A stretch of 64,000 bases of DNA, taken from positions 35,131,366-35,195,365 of the forward strand of contig NC_088777.1 in the NCBI RefSeq assembly GCF_954871325.1. The letters run 5' to 3'. Within the stretch, counting starts at the first letter, position 1; the number at the start of each line of letters is the position of its first letter. This DNA comes from Gordionus sp. m RMFG-2023. Lineage: Eukaryota; Nematomorpha; Gordioida; Chordodea; Parachordodidae. The notes under the pieces are model-generated. The model ran no database searches. It saw nothing but the letters and a program-made list of their open reading frames with translations, and was not told the origin of the DNA. A program made the position numbers and the translations under genes. Below, piece by piece: positions 57,540 through 64,000 of the stretch.

Positions 57540-57775
57540 AAAAATCGCATCAGGTTCGGGCTTAAATTTTAAAAAATTGGATCAAACATTAAAAAATTCT
57601 AAAGAAGGACCTTTTTCTTCTTTTATTAAGATAAAATGATAGTTAGAATTTTTCTGTATTTAGTACAAAGTGATTAAAATATGTTTAATTTTTTTTATTC
57701 AATTCAAAATTCGTATCGGCTAAAGCTCAGGCCTAAAAATCAGGACCAGGCTTGAGGCTATAAATCTACCATAAA
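57540..57775. repeat. GGGCTT/AGGCCT-flanked block
   Basis: CATCAGGTTCGGGCTTAAAT at the left and GCTCAGGCCTAAAAATCAGG with CCAGGCTTGAGGC at the right bound an AT-rich body. It resembles the hAT-like elements with GC-rich sub-terminal words, but ends are not sharp. Confidence 0.35.
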
Positions 57776-57972
57776 ATTATACACTTATATTTTTGAACAC
57801 TAAGTAAAATTAAATTTTTTTAAAAAAATATTAAGTTTTTATAGAAATAAGCAATGACTATTTTTTGTAAAATAATTCTCATTTATAAAATCTGTATAGG
57901 TAAATAAAAATTGTTAAAATCATTTAGCATGACGATTTTGACACATTATTTTCATAGTGATGATAATCATTA

Positions 57973-58282
57973 AGGCAGTACCGATATTAAATATCGGATC
58001 GGAACCGATATTTAACGTTTTTAAAATAATTCGGACTGGGCCGATATTTTAAAACCCCGATCCGATATTTTTCTTTGTTTTTGATTATTTTATGATTGTA
58101 TATATAATCATATAATTTTTTTTATTTTATAAATAATTTTAAAATAAATTAATGAAAGGAACTAAAATACAATTTATTTGTTATAATGTTTAAAAAAATA
58201 GTTAAAAGTTTTACAATGTTTTTTGTTATATTATCTGCAACAAGAAAGGGGATTTTAATACATCTAAGTAGTCACATTCAGC
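57973..58282. mobile_element. hAT-type end, CCGATAT array (first)
   Basis: TAAGGCAGTACCGATATT is followed by ATATCGGATCGGAACCGATA and further CCGATAT words, then AT-rich sequence. Its start resembles that of the next end at 58,552 in the same orientation. No right end was found. Confidence 0.5.
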
Positions 58283-58499
58283 TAGTGTTGTTAAACGGCT
58301 CGATATAGCCAATTTCAAAAACATTTAACTCAAGATTTTGGCCAAATTTAAATTACTCGGGCTTATTGATTTTGCCCATAGATGGCAGAAAGGTTTGGAC
58401 TTTTATTGGAGAAATTTTGAGTTATAATAATATTTTGGCGAAAATCTTGATTTAGCCCTTTTTAAAAATCAGCTAAATTAAACCGTTTCAGAAACACTA
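58283..58499. mobile_element. Palindromic hAT-type MITE, copy D
   Basis: TAGTGTTGTTAAACGGCTCG at the left and AAACCGTTTCAGAAACACTA at the right match copies A-C. The GATGGCAGAAAGGTTTGGAC block is shared with copy C. Flanks CATTCAGC and TAATTGTA differ, so it is old or has been rearranged. Confidence 0.75.
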
Positions 58500-58551
58500 T
58501 AATTGTAAATATTTTAAAAAGTGATTATTAACTTCTGGAGAATAAAAAAAT

Positions 58552-58640
58552 TAGGGCTGTGCCGATCCAAATATTTTTCACCGATCCGATCCGATATTGG
58601 TTCAAAACCAATCCGATACCGATATTTATATTGAATTTTC
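58552..58640. mobile_element. hAT-type end, CCGATCCGATAT array (second)
   Basis: TAGGGCTGTGCCGATCC followed by CCGATCCGATCCGATATTGG and CCGATACCGATAT. It has the same type of end as the element at 57,973, in the same orientation. The BED-finger exon to its right may belong to it. Confidence 0.5.
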
Positions 58641-58923
58641 ACCACCCCTCTTTGAACCAAATGTAATTAAGAACAATATTTTTCATGCAAAAGAATTATG
58701 CATTTAATTTAATTTTTTTATTTCAACTATAATTTAAAAAAAATTATATTATAATAGATAAAAAATATAATAATGTATATAAAATTGTAATATTTAACAT
58801 ATAAAATTATAATATATTAGATTTTTTAAAATAAATATAAGAGCCTCTAGATTTTCAGGCAATGGATCTGAATATTTCCAAATATTAGTTTTATTAAGAA
58901 TGGCTGATATTGTTGGCTGACTT

Positions 58924-59199
58924 TCAGGGCTCTTTTTTTAATAAAATTTGATTTGTTTTTCTAACTCGTTCTTTTTGTATTAGCTCTTCGAATTCCGATT
59001 GATGGAATCGCTTTAAATGTTTCCGAATATTTGTAGTATTAAATGAATTTTTCATTAATCCTCCCCGTGAAATTAGAATTCCGCAGATAACGCATTTTGC
59101 AAAATTATCTTTATCAAAATATTTCCATAATTCAGAAACCATATTTAAAATAATTCTTTTATTTAACGTATAGAATAATAAAATTGGTGTTATTTTCAC
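58924..59199 (-). pseudogene. BED-type zinc finger fragment (hAT N-terminus)
   Basis: The minus strand encodes SELWKYFDKDNFAKCVICG, then FNTTNIRKHLKRFHQSEFEEL. This is the BED-finger layout: aromatic W-x-YF head, CxxC, then HxxxxH within NxxxHLKxxH. BED fingers head many hAT transposases and the host ZBED genes derived from them. The frame stops after about 35 further residues with no catalytic domain, so it is a remnant or a single exon. Context (hAT ends at 57.97 and 58.55 kb) favours a transposon origin. Confidence 0.65.
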
Positions 59200-59935
59200 T
59201 TTCTTACTTTTTATATGGTTTATTTTTCTTTTATATATACAAATGTTTATATTTCTTTTACCGTTTATTATTCAATTCAAAGCAATACAATGAATAAAAA
59301 CAATAATATTAAAAAAAATCATATATAAAACAAAAAAAACTTTTTTCTACATTAATTTCAAGGCTTTTTATATCCCCCTTTAACAATAATTTATTTATAA
59401 TCTTTATTATTATTATTTATTTATTATCGATATAACACGTCAATCTTCTTTTTCTTTTATTTGTTTATTTATTTCTTTTTCATACACCATATTATCGATT
59501 TTGTTAATTATCTTTATTCATCCCTAATATATTCATTATTTTTCATGCACCACCCGACTCGTGTTTATATCGCTGACTTTCACTTTCTTACTTTTTATAT
59601 GGTTTACTTTTCTTTTATATATATACAAATGTTTATATTTCTTTTACCGTTTATTATTCAATTCAACGCAAATGAATAAAATCAATAAAAACTATTTTCT
59701 ATATTAATTTCAAGGCTTTTTATATCCCCCTTTAACAATAATTTATTTATAATCTTTATTATTATTATTTATTTATTATCGATATAATACGTCAATCCTC
59801 TTTTTCTTTTATTTGTTTATTTATTTCTTTTTAATATCATAAACCATATTATCGATTTTGTTAATTATCATTATTCATCCCTAATATATTTATTATTTTT
59901 CATGCAACACCCGACTCGTGTTTATATCGCCCTTC
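59192..59935. repeat. Two direct copies of a 384-bp repeat
   Basis: Copies at about 59,192-59,571 and 59,577-59,930 share the whole path from CACTTTCTTACTTTTTATAT through TATCCCCCTTTAACAATAAT to CACCCGACTCGTGTTTATAT. A third copy lies inverted at 60,695-60,905. Confidence 0.85.
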
Positions 59936-60690
59936 CTTGACACGGCCCTCAGAAAATTCTACATTCCGTGTCCTGCTCTCAGAGGCTCCCTAATTCCAAA
60001 TTGATCATGACTTCCCACCAATTTCCCAGCTCTCCATCTAAGCCTCCCACATCGTCCAGCGCTGCCGCGAGATCCCTTAGTTCTTCTGTCTCCATCAATC
60101 CCAGATTATCTCTCATACTTTCAGCCTCCGGGTTTTCGGGAACCGCCTCCCAAGCGTTGGATTATTCCCAAACACCACTTCGCTTGGGGCCTCATTCCCC
60201 AACGTTAGATCTACCAAAGGCCATAATCTTTGATCTTCCAGGACCCCCCTTTGCTGATGCTCTTGTTCATCCTCCAATGTCCTCCTCGTTCCCTGAATCT
60301 CGGCCATCGGCCGCGACTCCATTGCTCTTCCAATAGTCCTGATACGCTCCGTCCTTGTCCCCAGGATCTCTACTATTTACCACGATGGAACTCCTCCACT
60401 ATTCCTCGATTTCGACCAGCAACAGCAAAAGGGGGTTCTCGAAGATCAAAGATTACAGCCCGTGGTAGATCTAACGGTGGGGAATGAGGCCCTAAGCGAA
60501 GTGGTGGTGGGGAATAATCCAACGCTGTGGGAGGCGGTTCCCGAAGACCCGGAGGCTGAAAGTATGAGGGATAATCCGGGATTGATGGATACAGAAGAAC
60601 TAAGGGATCTCGCGGCGGAGCTGGAAGACGTGGGAGGCTTAGATGGAGAGCTGGGAAATTAGTGGGAAGTCATGATCAACGATTCGGAAT
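59930..60690. other. GC-rich palindromic core with acidic coding-like arms
   Basis: This stretch is far richer in GC than its surroundings. The + strand from about 60,400 to 60,660 is open and encodes an acidic peptide (LEDQRLQPVVDLTVGNEALS, then NNPTLWEAVPEDPEAES, TEELRDLAAELEDVGGLDGE). The minus strand from about 60,320 to 59,990 encodes a diverged copy (LEDQRLWPLVDLTLGNEAPS, NNPTLGRRFPK). The locus is therefore an inverted duplication centred near 60,340-60,360, flanked by the inverted AT-rich repeats at 59,580-59,930 and 60,695-60,905. I do not recognise the protein. It could be part of an unidentified mobile element or an acquired segment. Confidence 0.6.
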
Positions 60691-60694
60691 TAGG

Positions 60695-60905
60695 CGGGCG
60701 ATATAAACATGAGTTGGGTGGTACATGAAAAATAATGAATATATTAGGGATGAATATTGATAATTAACAAAATCGATAATATGGTGTATGATATTACAAA
60801 GAAATAAATAAACAAATAAAAAAAAAAGATTGAATAATAATAAAGATTATAAATAAATTATTGTTAAAGGGGGATATAAAAAGCCTAGAAATTAATGTAG
60901 AAAAT
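60695..60905. repeat. Inverted copy of the 59.2-59.9 kb repeat
   Basis: The reverse complement of GATATAAACATGAGTTGGGT through AACAATAATTTATTTATAATC to GGCTTTTTATATCCCCC matches both direct copies on the left. Confidence 0.85.
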
Positions 60906-60929
60906 AATAGTAAATATTAAAATACTGGG

Positions 60930-61600
60930 GCTTATGAGCCTATTCAAAGTAGAAGACATCTAAAGATAATTAATTAAAAAGAGCGAGTGGATTATATAAA
61001 ATTTGGTAGGTCACTTATATGATCAAATAAGATTTCTACAACTGAGAGACAAGATATTATATTTCATTAATGATGAGATTGAATAAGATATTCTTTCCAT
61101 AAGAGAAAAAAAATCATTTAAATTTTGTTTTCATACTATTTCTTATAGTCTAAGAAACCATTTTAACATAATTACAGGAAGAACAAATTAAATTGAGCTT
61201 TAAAATAAGAAAATTGGAAAAACAAACAACGTGAAACATAATACATCTACGAATCAAGATTTAATATAAGTTATGGGCCGATTTTGCCTATTTCTTTATA
61301 AATAATAAAGTACGTGCTGTTGAATATTAAGGTATTTTAAACGAAAGATAGACAGTCAATTCAGTTATTAGGACATTAAGCAAATAAATTACATCTTCCA
61401 GCAAGGTAGTTTTATATACACTAAATCTATAAAACATAATATGCATCTGTTACCATTCTCCAAATTTCAGCTTATTAATATAGGGTGTTTTCTTGGCTTA
61501 AGCGGCAATGTAGAACAAAGGATTTTTTGAAGAATAAATTAAAATTTATATGGAAATAGATTTACCATGTTAAAATAAATGATTTTGTTATTAATTAATA
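60930..61600. other. Region without clear gene
   Basis: A coding-like stretch on the + strand near 61,025-61,190 (RFLQLRDKILYFINDEIE and SFKFCFHTISYSLRNHF) is interrupted by one stop and matches nothing I know. Otherwise AT-rich. Confidence 0.3.
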
Positions 61601-62275
61601 CAGGGATTCCAATCGAAACCGAACCCGAAAAAGAAAACCCGGGTTTTTAGAAAATTTGAATCCGAACCGAACCTGAACCCAGTTTATAAAATTTTTAAAA
61701 CCCAGAACCGAACCCGGGAATTATTGAACCTGGGTTCATTCGGGTTCAATGTATTGTTATATTTATAAAATTGTAAATACAAATATTAATAATTTAATTG
61801 AAATTTTATTAATATTTTCAAATTTCCAATTAGGTGAAGTGTTAATAAATTTTAAATAACTTAACACATTTACGTTATTTTTAATTTTTATTAATTTATT
61901 CTCAAAGATTCCTATTGGAGGTTAATAAATTTTAAACAATAATTCATTTACACCATATTTTTATTTTTAAGTAATTCTCAAAAATGATTAATTAAAGGAA
62001 AATAAAAGTGAACAAGTCAAAGTAAAAAATTATTATATTGGATATTGCTAATTTAAAAAAATACGTTTAAATAAAATTTTTATAATTGATACATGACTGC
62101 TTTGTACTTTTAACTATATTTTGCCTATAAATAAAATAAATTTTTTTTATACCAAATTTATATCTATATTTTTAATTATGAAATAAATATAGAATTTTTT
62201 TTTTATCAATATTTCTTAAACCCAAAACTCTGGTTCAAAAATATTTCCCTGAACCGATAAACCCACTTATCCCTG
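61601..62275. mobile_element. Non-autonomous hAT element, CCGAACC/GGGTTC array family
   Basis: Ends CAGGGAT and its inverse ATCCCTG, with AATTAATA and ATTTAATA outside (seven of eight bases match). The left sub-terminal region repeats CCGAACC, AACCCGGG and GGGTTC words; the right has fewer. The 675-bp body is otherwise AT-rich and non-coding. Confidence 0.75.
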
Positions 62276-62279
62276 ATTT

Positions 62280-63440
62280 AATATAAAGTTTTTATTTTTA
62301 TATCAAAATGCTTAAATTATTTAATGTTTTAAAATTTTGTTATATATCCTAAAAATATACTTTTGTTTTATTTTACTTTAAGAATAAAATTATATTAATT
62401 TATTTTTTAAAAATCATAGCTATAAAGAAAATTGTAAACATTATTAACAAATAAAATGTAACAATATAATTCAAAATAAAATTGGTTTAATTTATTTAAA
62501 ATCCTAAAGTATTAAAAATAAAAACATGATAACCAGATATCCATATAGAGGCCAAGACAAATATCCTATTAATCAGTATTTGCTCCCTCGACTTAAAGAG
62601 GAAATGGAATTCACATTTATTATGTGAAAAGTTCATGCGGAAGATAGCTAGTTCTTTTCTTGATGACACTATTAGACAAGAGACTCCTTTAAAGATTATT
62701 CCAATATTATTCACATTACACAAAGAAATGATAATAGCATGCTTAACTTTATGGAACATTGTCCAATTCAAATAATATTGATGGCTTAAAAACAAATGCT
62801 TGAAAATTTAAGGTAATAAAAGAAACAAATAAATGATTTAAGTTATATTAAAAATTTAAATCATAAATTGAAAAATGATATTAAAAATAAATATTACATG
62901 ACATAAAATAAAAAAAGTCAAAATAAGATATAAAATATTTAAAAAAATAAAATATAATAAACAAAATATAAAAGTAAAACACAAATTAAGTAAAAAATTA
63001 CAAAAAAAGTATAGATTATCTTAAGTAAAAAGGTAAAATATGAACTAATCAAAATAACGATGACTATCTATACCACAAACATATGAAACTAAATGTACCA
63101 TCTTGAGAGATGCTACCAACATACCAGAAATGCACAGATACTGATGCAAGAGCTCAACTTAACAACATACTGAGGAACAACAAAATATATTTAACAAAGT
63201 GATGAGAAATAACAAAGAAATGTTAATATAATTGATTTTGTTGTTTAATATAAATAGTTTATATTTTTATAATAAACTAATTAAATTATTTAATGTTTTA
63301 AAATTTTGTTATATATATCCTAAAGATACACTTCACTTGAAAATTATATCAATGCTTTAACAAATTATTAACATTTTTTATAAAAACAGTTAATACAAAA
63401 AGAATGATTAAGAAAAATGTAATATAAAATTATTTGTAAA
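62280..63440. other. AT-rich region with a duplicated phrase and one open stretch
   Basis: ATTTAATGTTTTAAAATTTT with its surroundings occurs at about 62,315 and 63,288, a diverged duplication about 970 bp apart. The + strand is open for about 80 codons at 62,530-62,772 (KRKWNSHLLCEKFMRKIASS and ETPLKIIPILFTLHKEM). The opposite strand is also open there. No family is recognised. Confidence 0.3.
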
Positions 63441-63465
63441 AAAAATATAATATTTAATGATTCAA

Positions 63466-63722
63466 AATAAAAGTTAACATTTAAATAGATTACTAATAAA
63501 ATATACATACAAGACTAAAGATTTCAACACCCCAGATCTAGTATTAATTTAATATCATAAAGAATCAATTGTAAAGACATGGATAGTTATAATCAAAATA
63601 AAAGTTAACATTTAAATAGATTACTAATAAAATATACATACAAGACTAAAGATTTCAACACCCCAGATCTAGTATTAATTTAATATCATAGAATCAATTG
63701 TAAAGACATGGATAGTTATAAA
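63466..63722. repeat. Tandem duplication of about 128 bp
   Basis: Two almost identical copies start TCAAAATAAAAGTTAACATT and run to GACATGGATAGTTATA. The second lacks two or three bases, so the duplication is recent. Confidence 0.9.
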
Positions 63723-64000
63723 TTTTAATAAATCTATGCAAAAAGTATGATATTTTAGCTTAGCTGTGGAATAATTTAAATAGAGTTACATATTTTGAAT
63801 CATATATATTTTTATAATTTATATATAATAATTTTTGTTCATGATTATTTTTTAAATTATAGATAAGCTAAAAATAAGAGTGGTCACATATCAGTGAAGT
63901 AAGATAGTATAGCTGCTAGATTATTCTGTAATCAACTGAGCTAATATTTCATTTAGGTCTGCAGGACTCTATTTTGCATTGCATATTTGATTTTGTGTTA
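63723..64000. other. Window end, no gene seen
   Basis: AT-rich sequence with no recognised feature. Confidence 0.4.

Noticed and set aside
59968-60336. Ser/Pro-rich 122-codon frame on the + strand
   Set aside because: It is the antisense of the acidic peptide arm on the minus strand, which has the mirrored partner on the + strand and is the better reading.

Overview
The window is nuclear DNA of an AT-rich animal. The evidence is spliced genes whose proteins resemble animal ones, GT-AG introns, and a dense load of eukaryotic transposons. I see no bacterial-type operons, CRISPR arrays or rRNA. The lineage cannot be fixed from this sequence. Introns as short as 42 and 46 bp sit beside one of 13.3 kb. 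A very tight tandem gene pair and strong splice acceptors just upstream of two start codons would fit a compact, possibly trans-splicing invertebrate, but that is inference.

Three host genes are supported. The main one is a WIPI2/Atg18-type PROPPIN (autophagy WD-repeat protein) on the + strand, in eleven exons from 25,985 to 54,248. All exon phases agree and give a 521-residue product with an intact FRRG lipid-binding motif. Its introns hold most of the transposons between 26.8 and 54 kb. Converging on it from the minus strand is an intronless C3orf33-like gene (56,020-55,064). Immediately upstream of that, on the same strand, is the last exon of a BolA-like gene (56,223-56,115). Only 94 bp separate the BolA stop from the C3orf33 start, so the pair may be co-transcribed.

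Layout: 0-2.7 kb, Ty3/gypsy fossil on the minus strand. 3.8-6.3 kb, LINE and hAT remnants. 6.8-9.9 kb, coding-like fragments with an OTU-like motif, a tRNA-like promoter pair, duplicated exon-like units and a Helitron-like 3' end. 10.3-16.2 kb, tandem repeats, a MULE-like fragment and a rearranged P-element/THAP9-like transposon. 16.2-21.35 kb, a Ty3/gypsy element with both LTRs. 21.8-24.7 kb, a non-LTR-type reverse transcriptase element with a PD-(D/E)XK-like end domain. 24.8-25.7 kb, tandem repeats in front of the PROPPIN gene.

Inside the PROPPIN introns lie several hAT elements with clear 8-bp target duplications, four members of a small palindromic MITE family, and an inverted-arm gypsy fossil. 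There is also a foldback element, a Merlin element with very long inverted arms, an antisense LTR fossil and a three-level transposon nest. The right end (56.4-64 kb) holds a pogo/mariner-like MITE, hAT ends with a BED-finger fragment, and a GC-rich palindromic locus of unknown nature at 59.2-60.9 kb. It closes with a further hAT element and short tandem repeats.
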